Assembly (NCBI GenBank): GCA_030762895.1
Contig: CM061070.1
Span: 75,317,804 to 75,381,803, forward strand
Length of the DNA: 64,000 nucleotides
Reading direction: 5' to 3'
Source: Sophora flavescens
Lineage: Eukaryota > Streptophyta > Magnoliopsida > Fabales > Fabaceae
Notes under the pieces: model-generated
Seen by the model: the letters and a program-made list of their open reading frames with translations, nothing else
Told to the model about the DNA's origin: nothing
Databases searched by the model: none
Made by a program: the position numbers and the translations under genes
Part shown: positions 39,982 to 52,235 of the stretch, one piece after another
Position numbering within the stretch: position 1 is the stretch's first letter
How the letters are laid out: each line of letters opens with the position of its first letter

Positions 39982-41805
39982 AATCACCCCAAGCTTGTTC
40001 ATTTGCTTGTCCTCAAGAAATCACTAAGGCCAGAAGATATAAATAGTCAGAACATGGATAGTGAACCAAGAACCCGAGTAACTAATCCAAGTAACAGGTA
40101 TTTTCAAATAATTCACCAAGAGACAATCAATTTCAAGTCCAATTAGAAGCTTAGGTTTCCTAGACTCATATTCTCACTGATTCGGGCACTCATTCTCACC
40201 TCACTCAAGTGTTTAAGGATATATGATGATTCGCTCAATTTCCTCAAGGAATGAATTCTACCATAAGCTTGACTATTAACCAAATCTCTACTTTATTGAT
40301 GAAAACACCTAAGAATCAAGAGGTCTTTTACTTTGGTTGTAACGGGGCCATGGGATTAATCGTTATGTGGGGAAATCAAGAAAAGGAGATTTCAAGAAGG
40401 CTAAACAAAACATCAAGCATTGCGAAGCATAACACCTTCTAAAATACATTTTTGGGTTTTGATTCATTTTTCCACCTTCCTTTCTTTCTTTTTATTTTAT
40501 TTCTCACTTCCTTTTGTCATCCCCTTCTCCATCTCTTTTTTTAAAAAAAAAAAAAGGAAAAGAGGGGATTTTCAGCTGAAGAGAAATATTTTCTAATTTT
40601 CTCATCCCATACTTTTTCAACTACCTTTTTACCCTTTTTGTAATACTTTAAAAGGTGCCATACCAAGCATTATTCATCAAAGTAATTCAAGGTACCAAGA
40701 AAAGTATTTTATTCTTTTAGGCTCAAAATTGGGCAACTAAGGGGTAGCATTTAGTCAATCAAAGCTCAGAAGACCGTAAAAATACCTAGTGCCTCAATCA
40801 TTTTCAAAAATGTTTTAAAAAATTTTTAAGCTTCAAAACGGTTTCAAGTCAAGTTCTAGAGAATATAATCCAAGAGGAATAAAGCACTCTATCACAAAGA
40901 ATGGGGTAAATTTAGTGAGTACCCCCTTTTTGGCTCAAAATCTCACATTTTAGTAGTTCAAAAATCAGTGAGAAACATAAATATGAGGAACCACATGCTA
41001 ATTGTCAACTATCAAAGATCATCTCAAGAATTTCTATTTGTAGCCTTATCACAAGAATAAAAAAAAAAATTGGGTTCAAAAATTCACTATCTCAAGTTAA
41101 TTGGCACTCAATTCTCACAATTGGATGCATAATCTAAGCAAGGGGCAATCTAATCATGTGATCATGCAAAACTATGCCTATATGAATGCAACATGAAAAA
41201 TACAAAAATGCAAAAATTTGCAAAAATATCCCTACCCCAAGCTTAAAAACTTATATCGTCCCCAATGTAAATAATCAAGTCGGAGAGAGGAGAAAAATGG
41301 AACAACTCACCGAGGTGGTAGCAGGTGTTGGCTCACATGCCTAGGCAAAGGGAGGCCGAAAAGTGTGTCACGACCGTGATGCTTATCACGGGCAGGCCGT
41401 GATCAATTCTGGTTCATAGGAGCTAGCCTGTCACGGCCGTGACCTCCATCACGGCTAGGCCGTGATGCTCTCTAATCTTCATGGTCCTCTCATCATGCCC
41501 GTGATGGATATCACGGCTGGGCCGTGATCCTTTCTGATCTTCATGGCTGGCTCATCACGGTCGTGACCAGTGTCACGGTCTGGGCGTGATGGTTGCTGAC
41601 TTTGCTTGGCCTTGCCCTTTTTGCTTCTCCTTCCTTCTTACCCTGAAAACACTTAACAAATCTATTAATTTATGATCTTTTACCTCTTGATCTTCTCAAA
41701 TTATTCACGAGTTAAAATCAAAAACAAATGGAAAAGGAAAAGAAAACTTGGGTTGCCTCCCAATAAGCGCTTCTTTAACGTCACTAGCTTGACGTGCCGG
41801 TGATC
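39982..41805 (-). other. Noncoding 3' internal region of the gypsy element
   Basis: Between the integrase end and the 3' LTR; Athila relatives may carry an envelope-like gene here, but I find no long frame. A palindromic array related to the LTR array lies at 41368-41590. Confidence 0.6.
41368..41590. repeat. Palindromic cacggccgtg array in the gypsy internal region
   Basis: Four diverged units of TCACG(G/A)CCGTGA followed by ATCACGG(C/G)...GCCGTGA with linkers containing ttctg and cttcatgg. Less regular than the LTR arrays, which suggests an older copy of the same repeat. Confidence 0.75.
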
Positions 41806-43200
41806 TCAAGGATCACGAAGGCGCACAGCTGTGGTCAATCTCTCGATGTCACCACCCAAGTAGGCCTTGAGCCTTTGGCCATTGACTTTGAAGGTCCTTT
41901 TTGAAGTAGGATCCTCCACTTCTATAGCTCCATGAGATGAGGCCTCTTTGACAATGAACGGTCCCGACCACTTAGACTTCAACTTGCCCGGAAACAATCT
42001 CAGCCGGGAATTGAATAATAAAACTTGTTGTCCCGGCTGAAATGCTTTCATCACGATCTTCTTGTCATGATAAGTCATGACTCATTGCTTGTAAATAGTT
42101 GCATTCTCATATGCATTAAGGCGCATCTCCTCTAATTCATGCAGCCGATTGACTCTTTTCTCACCCGCCAAAGTGGCATCAAAATTCAAGAACTTCAATG
42201 CCCAAAAGGCTCGATGCTCCAACTCTACGAGTAGATGACATGCCTTACCATAGACCATCTGAAACTGAGATAACCCCACAGAAGTTTTTAATGCAGTCCA
42301 GTAAGCCCACAAGGCATCGTCAAGCTTCTTTGCCCAATCTTTTCTTGAAGCAGCCACAGTTTTTTCCAGAATTCGCTTAATCTCCCGGTTAGAGACCTCC
42401 GCTTGCCCATTAGTTTGCGGATGATATGGAGATGCCACTTTATACCTCACATCATACTTGGTCAACACATTTCTCAGCTGTGAGTTGCAAAAGTGAGATC
42501 CCCCATCACTTATAAGGACCCTTGGGACACCGAACCGGGCAAAAATGTTCTTCTTGATGAACTTAATCACTGTTTGTGCATCATTCTTCGGTGTTGCAAT
42601 GGCCTCCACCCATTTAGAAACATAGTCCACTGCCACCAAGATATATTGATTGGAGAATGAAGGTGGAAGTGGACCCATAAAATCTATGCCCCAACAATCA
42701 AATACTTCAACCTCCAATATGTTTTGCAGTGGCATCTCATCCCTTTTAGATATGTTCCCGGTCCTTTGGCACTTGTCACAACTCTTCACATGATTGTAAG
42801 AGTCCTTGAAGACTGAGGGCCAAAAGAGCCCAGATTGGAGGACCTTTGCAGCTGTCCTATCCCCATTGTAATGTCCACCATATGGAGAATTATGGAAATG
42901 CCACAAAATACTCCTCGCTTCCTCTTGACTAACACACCTTTTCCATAAGCCATCCGGTCCAACCTTGAACAGAAATGGATCATCCCACATGAAATGGTTG
43001 GCATCCCGGAAGAATTTTTTATTTTGCTGCCAAGTGAGGTGCTTTGGAACAATGTTGACTGCCTTGAAATTTGCCATGTCAGCAAACCATGGTCTTTCAT
43101 GCACCAGAAATAAAGCCTCATCCGGGAACTCATCCCGAATGTCCTTTTCTTTTGCAGTAACCTCTTCATTCACCAACCGAGATAAGTGGTCAGCCACCAC
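41806..43200 (-). pseudogene. Integrase of the gypsy element
   Basis: 42082-43200 (372 codons) carries the end of RNase H (VADHLSRL), the HHCC zinc site ending CDKC (C141, C144), and the rve core with D173 (GIDFMGPLPP), D232 (ISDGGSHF) and E268 (GQAEVSNRE), all intact. A stop at about 42079 separates it from 41806-42078 (GQQVLLFNSRLRLFPGKLKS, KWSGPF), the C-terminal domain. The core is typical of plant gypsy elements; a chromodomain is not seen, which fits an Athila-type lineage. Confidence 0.88.
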
Positions 43201-45244
43201 ATTTTCGCTGCCCCTTTTTGTCCTTAATGACTAAGTCAAATTCCTGCAACAATAAAATCCACCTTATGAGTCTTGGTTTTGAATCTAACTTAGTCAGCAA
43301 ATATTTAATTGCAGCATGCTCAGTAAAAACAGTGACTTGTGACCCAATCAAGTATGAACGAAATTTTTCCAATGCAAACACTATGGCTAGCAACTCTTTT
43401 TCAGTTGTTGCATAATTTATTTGGTTCTCATTGAGAACCTTGCTAGCATAGTGAATGGCATGGAAAAACTTTTCCCTTCGCTGTCCCAAAACTGCCCCAA
43501 CTGCGTAGTCACTGGCATCACACATTAATTCAAATGGTGACTCCCAGTTGGGCGCAACAAGAATGGGAGCAGTGATCAACTTTTCTTTCAAAATCTGAAA
43601 ATAAGTAAGGCAAGCAGTATCAAACACAAATGGTGGGTCCTTGTTCAAAAGGCTACACAACGGCTTGGCTATCTTTGAGAAGTCTTTGATGAACCACCGG
43701 TAAAAGCCTGCATGCCCAAGAAAACTCCTCACACCCTTGACATTCACTGGTGGAGGTAGTTTCTCAATTACATCAATCTTGGATTTATCCACTTCGATCC
43801 CCTTAGCTGAAATCTTGTACCCAAGCACAATGCCCTCCTGCACCATAAAATGACACTTCTCCCAATTTAAGACTAAATTGGTGTCCATGCACCTCTTTAA
43901 CACAGCAGCAAGGTTAGACAAGCAATTATCATAAGAGGAACCGAAAACAGAAAAATCATCCATAAAAACTTCAATGTATTTTTCTACCATATCAGAGAAA
44001 ATGGAAAGCATTCACCTTTGAAATGTTGCAGGCGCATTACAAAGACCGAAGGGCATCTTCCGATAGGCAAAGACTCCAAAAGGACATGTGAAGGCAGTTT
44101 TCTCTTGGTCTTCCGGATTAACCGCAATTTGGTTATAACCCGAATAACCATCCAATAAAAAATAATAAGCTTGCCCGGCCAACCTCTCCAACATTTGGTC
44201 CATGAATAGAAGTGGGAAGTGATCTTTCCTGGTAGCTTGATTTAGCTTCCGGTAATCTATACACATTCGCCAACTGGTGACCGTTCTAGTTGGGATCAAC
44301 TCATTCTTCTCATTGTTCACGACGGTCATGCCACCTTTCTTGGGAACCACTTATACCGGACTCACCCAAGCACTATCGGAAATCGGATAGATCATTCCGG
44401 CTTCAAGGAGTTTCAGTACCTCTTTCCTTACCACTTCTTTCATTGTAGGATTGAGCCTCCTTTGCGGTTGGACCATCGGTTTAAATTCAGCCTCCATCAT
44501 GATCTCGTGCATACAAAATGTGGGGCTAATACCTTTCAAATCTAAGATGGACCATCCAATAGCTGTTTTATGCTCTCTAAGCACCCTTACAAGTTTCTCC
44601 TCTTTCAATTTGGACAATACATTGCTCACTATGACAGGATTTTCATCATTCTCACCAAGAAACACATATTTCAAGTGGGGAGGTAGAGGTTTAAGCTCTA
44701 ACTTGAGCTTCTTTTGGACTTCATCCTTTTTGAGCTCTTCCTTCTTAGTATTGACAGCAAGTTGTTTGGGTTGAGCTTCCAAATCACACAAACACTCCTC
44801 TATTTCCTTCTCCTCTTTCTCATCAAGATTTTCAATAGAGTTCACAATTACCTTCTCAAGAGTAGAGGAATGATGTTGATGTGCAAAGACCTCTTTAGCC
44901 ACTACATCCACAATGTCCATATGGAAACAATTCTCTTCATCACTTGGGCGATGCATAGCTTCAAATACATTGAAAGTGACCTCTTCATCTTGCACTCTGA
45001 GTCGAAGTTGGCCTTTTTGTACATCTATCAAAGCACGACCAGTTGCTAGGAAAGGACTCCCTAATATAAGTGGAACTTCTGCATCCTCCTCTATGTCTAA
45101 TATCACAAAATCTGCTGAGAAGATAAACTTATCCACTTTAACCAAAACATCTTCCAGTATACCAAAAGGACGCTTGATTGATATATCGACTAGTTGCAAT
45201 GTCATCCTTGTTGGTTTCACTTCACCACCTCCAAGCTTGTTCAA
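43190..45244 (-). pseudogene. Protease, reverse transcriptase and RNase H of the gypsy element
   Basis: 44351-45244 (297 codons) contains the protease-like FVILDIEEDAEVPLILGSPF and the start of the reverse transcriptase (LLEAGMIYPISDSAWVSPV). After an in-frame stop, 44012-44350 carries WRMCIDYRKLNQATRKDHFP and FLLDGYSGYNQI with the first catalytic Asp. After a second stop, 43190-44011 carries VFMDDFSVFG with the Asp pair, NWEKCHFMV, then RNase H (FELMCDASDYAVGAVLGQR, YATTEKELLAIVFALEKFR). A frame change at about 43195 leads to the integrase. All active-site residues remain, but two stops and one frameshift make the copy defective. Confidence 0.9.
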
Positions 45245-45414
45245 GATTGAAGCGGCATCAAATTGATACTCGCCCCCAAGTCACACAAGGCCTTCCCAAT
45301 AGCAACACTCCCAATTGTGCACGGGATTGTAAAACTACCAGGATCTTTAAGCTTTGGAGGTAGCTTCCTTTGAAGTATCGCACTACATTCTTCTGTCAAG
45401 GTAACAGTCTCACC

Positions 45415-47288
45415 TTATTTAAACCTTCTTTTCTTCGTCAATAACTCCTTCATGAACTTTGCATAAGCGGGCATTTGCTCTAGTGCTTCAGCAAAGGGTA
45501 TGTTGATTTGTAACCTCTTGAAGATGTCACGAAATTTGGCAAATTGTTCTTCCTTTTCCTTCTTCTTGCTTAAGTGAGGATATGACAATTTTACATAAGA
45601 GGGGATCTCTTGAGGCTTGTCTCCATCTTTCAAAATCTGACTTTTACTCTTTCTCAAAATTGAATTTTCATCCACTAACTTTTCTCTCTTGTCTTTTTCA
45701 ATGTCTTTTTCTTCTTCCTCTACTACAACCTCTTTGTCTTTTTCCTCATTTCTCTCTCTTTTTTCAGCACTCAACCCTGTTTTTTCAGCATCTCTCTTAT
45801 TTTTCAACAAAGGCTCACCGCTCACTTTCTCAAGACTTTTACCACTCCTCAAAACAACAGCCTTACAATGCTCTTTAGGATTTATCTGAGTATTACCTGA
45901 AAAACTGCCGCTAGATTGTTCCGCTAGGTGCTTTGCAATTTGTCCAACTTGAACCTCCAAGTTCTTTATGGCAGCATCGGTGTTTTTCTGGTTTGACATG
46001 GACATTTGCATGAATTGATTGAGGGTGTTCTCCAAGATAGAAGTCCGGTCTTGAGGCGGTTGTGTGGGAGGAGGCTTACTTACTTGTCCGGCATCTTGTT
46101 TCCAACCAAAACTTGTTTGATTCCTCCACCCTTGGTTGTAATTGTTGGCATATTGGTTGTTACCTTGCCGCCCATAGTTCCCCATATAATTAGCTTCCTC
46201 ATGGGAACTAGGCGTGGCTTCACAATTTCCATTATCATGATCTCCTCCACAAAAATCACATCTCATTACCTGTTGAGGTGGCATGGTTGTCCCTTGAATG
46301 GTTTGGAGTTGTTGTGGGAGTTGAGCTAGTTGCTTGGTAATGGACTCAAGTTGTTGTGTCATAAGCTTGTTTTGAACCAAAAGTGCAGTTTGTGAGTCTA
46401 ACTCCAACACTCCCTATCTTGATGTGGCACCTCGATCATGATGCATCAAATAGTCATTAGATGCCATAGCTTCTATCAAAGTCAATGCTTCCTCTGGTGT
46501 CTTTGTGTTCATGGAACCTCCAGCTGAGGCATCCAACATAAGCTTGGTTGACGGCCTCATCCATTGCAAAATGTTTGCATTTGGACAAGATCATCAAACC
46601 CATGATTTGGATATCTTTGGAGCAAGTCTTTGAACCTTTGCCATGTGTCATGAAGAGTCTCACCCTCTTGTTGAGCAAAGCTTGTGATATCACCCCGTGT
46701 CTTCACAAATCTTGAGGCGGGAAATAACCTTGCAAGAAATTTAGCCTCTAAGTCATCCCATGTAGTGATGCTCCCCCTTGGTTGAGATTGGAGCCAAGCA
46801 TTGGCTCTATCTCTTAGGGAGAAAGGGAACAACCTTAGGCGAATTGCATCATCGCTAGCACCATTTAACTTCACCGTATCACATAACTCAATGAAGTTGG
46901 AGACATGATTATTAGGATCCTCCTTCTCCATCCCGGCAAATTGATTTTGTGCAATCATATTCAAGAGAGCCGGCTTGATCTCAAAATTGTTGGAATTCAC
47001 TGGAGGCCTCACTATGCTAGTGACATGCCGATTGACATTCGTGTTGGCATAATCCCCAAGTGTCCTCCGTGGAGCACCCTCACCATTGCCTGCCATCTCA
47101 AGTGGTTCTTGATGAACTTGTGCAGTGGAGGTCTCTTGTTCTCTTTCTTGTTGTGCTAATAACTTTTGCTGTCTTGCTTGACTTCGATTCTTCCTAGCCG
47201 CTTTTTCTATTTCAGGATCGTAGAGAAGTTGGTCAGCTGGGATAGTACCTCGCATGCACAAAAGCCTAGACACCAAAACTATTAGCAC
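45415..47288 (-). pseudogene. Gag of the gypsy element
   Basis: 46557-47288 is the gag core (PALLNMIAQNQFAGMEKEDP, NNHVSNFIELCDTVKLNGAS, LRLFPFSLRDRANAWL, retrotrans_gag type). A short region in other frames follows, then 45415-46410 with QTALLVQNKLMTQQLESITK, a zinc knuckle CDFCGGDHDNGNC (C-x2-C-x3-H-x4-C) and a long charged segment (EKDKEVVVEEEEKDIEKDKR). The sequence pattern is typical of Athila-type gag. The frame break between 46410 and 46557 disables it. Confidence 0.85.
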
Positions 47289-47406
47289 TCAATGACAGCA
47301 AAGAGAAACATATTAGTAAAACAGAAAAATAAAATTGTGCTTAAATTAGTAATCGAAATGGGTATGCTAATATTGAAACTCAGTCCCCAGCAACGACGTC
47401 AAAAAC

Positions 47407-48782
47407 TTGTTGAGACGAAATCTAGGCAAGTATACCTAGTCGTACAAGTAATAAAGAGGTAAGAGGGATATCGTTCCCACGAGGACTGAGACAATTACTA
47501 GCACGTACCAAATCCACTACTATCTAAGCGAATCTTTGGATGGAAGGGAGCTCAATACTAAATACCAAGCCCAACAAGAGTTAAAATAGCAAAATAAAAG
47601 GAAAAAGTTCTTTTAGGATTTTCAGCGAACACTTGGAATGCAGAAAAAGAGATTCTTCAAATATGAAAGATGTTGGGATTAAAGTTCACTAAACCTTAGC
47701 CTCATGCAATACCAAGACCACCAATCCAGTTTATGCTTCAAATATTAAAATCAACCCACAAGATTACTCACGCCCTAATTCCTTAGATGACAAGAGCCTA
47801 AATCCCCTAATTAAACCCTAATTCCTTAGGTGGCCTAATTAGTGAATTTGCATTAAGGGTAGGTGTTACACGATTACTAATAAACCAAAATCCATTCCTA
47901 GATGCAAGGTTTACTAGGTGATTAATTCCAGATCAAGAATTGATAAGAACGTCCCCATTGCAAATCAAATCTCAAAATCAATTCATGGATGATCAGACCA
48001 CAAAAAGCATTAAGCATAGGAATCAAACACTAATAAGAAGGCATAAACATAGATTAATACATCAAGGCAAATACACGATATTCAGTTTAGCTACATCTAA
48101 TCCCAACAAAAAGGGATTTAGCTACTCATGATAATAGAGAAAGCCAAAACCAGAGAAATAGAGATAAAGGAGAGAAGGAACTCCATGGAAGCTTTCCACA
48201 GCAGCCACAGCAGCCCCTGGCTCAGAGAATACTCCTTTTAGGGTTCCAAGTCTGGTCTGGTGAAAAGTCTGGTTTCATTCTGCCCCTGATGCCTTATTTA
48301 TAGAATTGGATTCAAATAATGCGCGTCACGGCCGTGATGGCCATCACGGCCAGGCCGTGACGGGTTCTGCCATGGGCGCGCTTTCAATTTTTGATTTATC
48401 ACGGTCGTGATGCTCATCGCGGCCAGGCCGTGATAGCTTCTGCCTTGAACGTTGCTTCACCAAATGGTCTGTCACGGCCGTGATGGGCATCACGGCCTGG
48501 CCGTGACAGATTCTGCTAGAAGGGGTCTGGTTCAGTTAACATGTCACGGCCGTGATGGGCTCTGTTTGGTACATTTTCTTCACTTTTCAAGCTCTATTTT
48601 CATCCAAGCTCCATCATGGTCAATCTTGAGCATTTTACCCTTAATTCCTGTAAAACAACACCACGAAACCGCCTTACCCGTTCCAAGGTAAAAACTAACA
48701 AAAATTAAATTAAAATTGCCTAAACTATATGAAAATGCATGCAAAAATATACATGAAATATGAGGTGTAATCACACTCATCA
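47407..48782 (-). repeat. 5' LTR of the gypsy element
   Basis: 1376 bp, about 99% identical to the 3' LTR outside the array. Its palindromic array is at 48326-48557, with fewer units and a truncated last unit. Confidence 0.93.
48326..48557. repeat. Palindromic cacggccgtg array in the 5' LTR
   Basis: Same units as at 39477-39755, but about 46 bp shorter in total: one duplicated atgctcatcacggccaggcc unit is absent and the last unit is cut to its first palindrome. Confidence 0.85.
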
Positions 48783-48787
48783 AGGAT

Positions 48788-49717
48788 CCCTGATTTTACT
48801 TTCAACTTGCCTTTCTTTCTGATCGTGTTATCTTAACAATCAAAGAATGTTTAATCAGATCAGTATAATCAAACTTGAACTGGTGGGTGCATTGTATATA
48901 TTACATTGAAAATATTTTGTGAACAACCATTATCGGCAACTTTAGGATAATTTTGACTTTTATGGATTTGGATTCCATGTAGTTGTTTATATTATGATTT
49001 GGACTTGTATCTTAAATACGTATATATATACGATCTTGGAGACCAAAAGTGTGTTCATTTATCATTACTCCCTATATATTCAGAGAAATGATAAGTTGAT
49101 AACCCAAACCAATAACTGACTAGTGGTGGCCCTGACTATGATTTGGTGGTGCGACCGCACAGGGCTCCTTTTTTTCGGGGGCACCGATTTGTTTAAAAAA
49201 TATATAGTTAAATTGTTTAGTTAAGGGCCCAATCGTCTTTTAAAATTAAGGTCCAAAACTTAACACAAGTCGTATCTTATGGTACCTCTTTCCAATGTAT
49301 TTCATTGGTATGTGTATTTTAGTCTTTTGTTTCTTATATTGTGGATCAGAGGGAATATAATGCAGCCAATATAGTTAATTCAGTTCTAAAATTTTGATGT
49401 TGACTATATTAGGGAATAAAGGTTATATTAAATTATTAAGAAAGGTAGACAAATAAGTTTTTAGTTTTTTACCAAAATAAACTTATTTCATTTGAATATC
49501 AATAATGTCAGCTATATATTGGGCAATATAATAAAAAATATGAAAATAAGCAAGAGTGTAGCCACCATAGCATGAGTGTGAAATAGATATCAATCATTTG
49601 AAATAAATTCATTATGGACCAGATTGCATTAAATCATATTCAAGGTAGTAAAGATATATAGCCGTCTACTTAGTTTTAAGAACGTATCTATACAAGATTT
49701 TATTCTGCTCGTCCACT
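48788..49717. other. Unassigned AT-rich sequence between the gypsy element and the right inverted arm
   Basis: Continuation of the sequence interrupted by the gypsy insertion. No coding similarity or repeat end seen. Confidence 0.35.
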
Positions 49718-49912
49718 GATGTGGTAGAAGCGCTCGTCCACCCAAGCGACAGATGCGCTCGTCCACCCAAGTGACAGAAGCGCTCGTCCATACAAGTGAC
49801 AGAAGCACTCGTCCACACAAGTCTTTGGACTTGCGAAGCCCTTAAGAGAAAATCCGTCAAGTGACGTGGCATTGTGGACGTCTACTGAATTTTAATTAGG
49901 CATTATGGATGT
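49718..49912 (-). repeat. Right 195-bp inverted arm
   Basis: Reverse complement of 35959-36153 with about 90% identity, including the tandem tgacagaagcgctcgtccac units and the block aagtctttggacttg. The arms are 13.6 kb apart, or about 3.3 kb once the gypsy element is removed. Confidence 0.8.
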
Positions 49913-51862
49913 TTACTTGAGTTACAAGAATAACCATGATCTGCTGATGTGGCAAGATGGACACGCTTATTTTCAAGTCTTTGGACTTGCTGTTCTTATC
50001 AAGTTATTTAGGTATTCATTTATAGCCTCGTCCACTAAGGAATTAAAACCAGTCTAGTATCAATTAAATTATAAACAGTTTAAATAACCTTTGGAAGGGT
50101 AATTCTTTACACGAGTTCAAGCATTGTATACCTTATATAATTATGTTGAAAAATCACCACCAAAGATGTTGTGAAATTTCTTTCTGTTAGTGTTGACTTT
50201 GAGGAAAACAAAAATTCATGACTTGTGTAGAGAATCTGAAATAGTGAAACCTCTTCATCTTTTACTCTTATATATGCAATCTCTGTCATCTTAATTAGTT
50301 TATTCCTAATCTTTTCTCATCTTTTATGTGGTAGGGTGAATGGGCATATAAGGAAGTTTATGTTGGGAATGATCTTGATAATCAAGTGTTGTTTTATGCC
50401 TGCGTCCAATTGATAGCATTTTTAAATTCTATGCTTTCTCACAAATAATATTGTTTTTTACACTTCTGCTTATGGTAATGGCAGGGATTAGGAGCTATGA
50501 TAAGAAAACTGGGTGACTGAGGATGCATTAACATATATACATAGCATGAATCTTGAGGGATCTATATTGGTATGTGTTATAATTTTATGTATATTTCTTT
50601 ACAATTCCAAGTAGTAGTAGTATTTGATAGCTTTCTTATTGTGATTCTTATGTCCTTAAAACCACTTGCTATTTATATTTTCATTATCATAATACAATTA
50701 TAGTATGAATAATTTAAGTATTTTGTTTCAATCATTAAAATATAATGTAAATATGTTTCAAAATATAAACAACAAATCCAATGGGGCTGAATTAAATATT
50801 GTAATAATTTATTCTGTAAGAAAATTTGATCGTGTGTATAAAGTGGAAAGGAAAACAAGTTTTTTTTTTTATATTCACATATTAATCTTGGAGTATTTTT
50901 TTCAGCCCTTCTTGCTCAGAATTAAATGCTTATTATGTATGCTCTATTTGAATTTTTGTATTTGATACTATATTCACTCTAATATTGGTATCGATGTTAT
51001 TATATACTTATAGAATTGACAAACACTAAATTGACACTATAATTTAACCTTATCAAATTTCCAATATTTTTCTCATACAGATATCTACTATATTGTCAAG
51101 TCTTTTTTTTTTTTTTTACATTCAAACCTAGCATTTATGAAATATATCCATTGCAAACTTTGATACATTTCAATTTCAAAGATTTTGTTGACTAATAAAT
51201 AAATATTATTATATTAAATTATATTATATATGTTATAATTAAAAGTAAGAATGTGATATAGCACACTTAAAGTTGAGTTAAAAATGAAAACTAGATTTGT
51301 TACATGTAGAGACCCAGATGATTCTTTTAAATAAAAATAGAATAGTTTATGCTTTTAAAAATAATTTCTAAATTGTTGAATATCAAAATTAATTTTCTTT
51401 AATTTATAACAAACATGCCCTTATTTAGTTCAGGACATGAAATTTATGATAGATTATTATTGTAAAAGATTTTAAATGGTTATTCATTAATACTTTGATA
51501 TCTGTATGCTTATTTTAATAATTTTAAAAAATAGCTATAATGTAAATTTGACAAAATAATATTGGATGTCGGTGTATAAATTGTTTAATTTGACCGTACA
51601 TATAAATTAAATACATAAAATAAAATATAATCCAAAATATAAGTAATAACTATAGTTAATCATTTAATTATATTTTATAATTGTTTATTTAAATAAAAAA
51701 TTATCTGGTGCGAATGAATGAGGTAAACATAATACAATGAAATAGTCATTTGGTTTGATTTATATGTTTAATATTTTGAAGCATTATAAATTGCAAAAAA
51801 AAAAAAGAGATTTTCAAGGATTTGAAGGGTTATATTTTAAATTTGTAGAAGAGAAACAGAAC
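49913..51862. other. Unassigned AT-rich sequence
   Basis: Includes a further aagtctttggacttgc copy near 49976 and one exon-like piece after an AG at 50335 (GEWAYKEVYVGNDLDNQVLF), which I cannot assign. Otherwise strongly AT-rich. Confidence 0.35.
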
Positions 51863-51885
51863 TAACACTAGTGCAGAAAAGGGAT

Positions 51886-52235
51886 TCCACGTCGGTTATT
51901 TATGGCTTTCCACATCGGTTTTCAAACTGATGTGGAAACGACCGATGTGGTTTATTGCCACTTTACACATCGGTTATAAAACCGATGTGTAAAGTATATT
52001 TTAAACAGCGGTTTTCTTTTAACCGATGTGGAAAATCAATTTGTCAATTTATAAGCAGTTGGAAATTACACTTTCTACATCGGTTTTACCTAAAACCGAT
52101 GTGAAAATTTCACTTTCCACATCGGTTTTAATAATAGCCGATGTGTAAAGTGAAATTTACACATCGGTTTTTATTAAAACCGATGTGTAAGTGAAATTTA
52201 CACATCGGTTTTTGTAGAACCGATGTGTAAAATCT
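51886..52235. repeat. Subterminal hairpin repeats, left end of the CACTA element
   Basis: About 15 copies of cacatcggtt or its reverse, arranged mostly as head-to-head pairs that can form hairpins (for example acacatcggttttt followed by aaaaccgatgtgt). The same motif is at the right end. Confidence 0.88.

Larger units (their letters stand above)
38560..48782 (-). mobile_element. Ty3/gypsy LTR retrotransposon, Athila-like, minus strand
   Basis: LTRs at 38560-39981 (1422 bp) and 47407-48782 (1376 bp) are flanked by AGGAT (38555-38559 and 48783-48787). On the minus strand each runs TGATGAGTGTGATTACACC...GTCTCAACA. Just inside the 5' LTR (47375-47404) lies TTTTTGACGTCGTTGCTGGG, close to the tRNA-Asp type primer site of Athila elements; the polypurine tract GCTTGGGGTGATT abuts the 3' LTR at 39982. 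Gag, protease, reverse transcriptase, RNase H and integrase are in gypsy order. No envelope-like frame is found in the 1.8 kb between integrase and 3' LTR. LTR divergence outside a palindromic repeat array is about 1%. Confidence 0.93.

Noticed and set aside
39982..41805. Envelope-like gene in the Athila-type element
   Set aside because: No frame of useful length on either strand; only short frames and the palindromic array.
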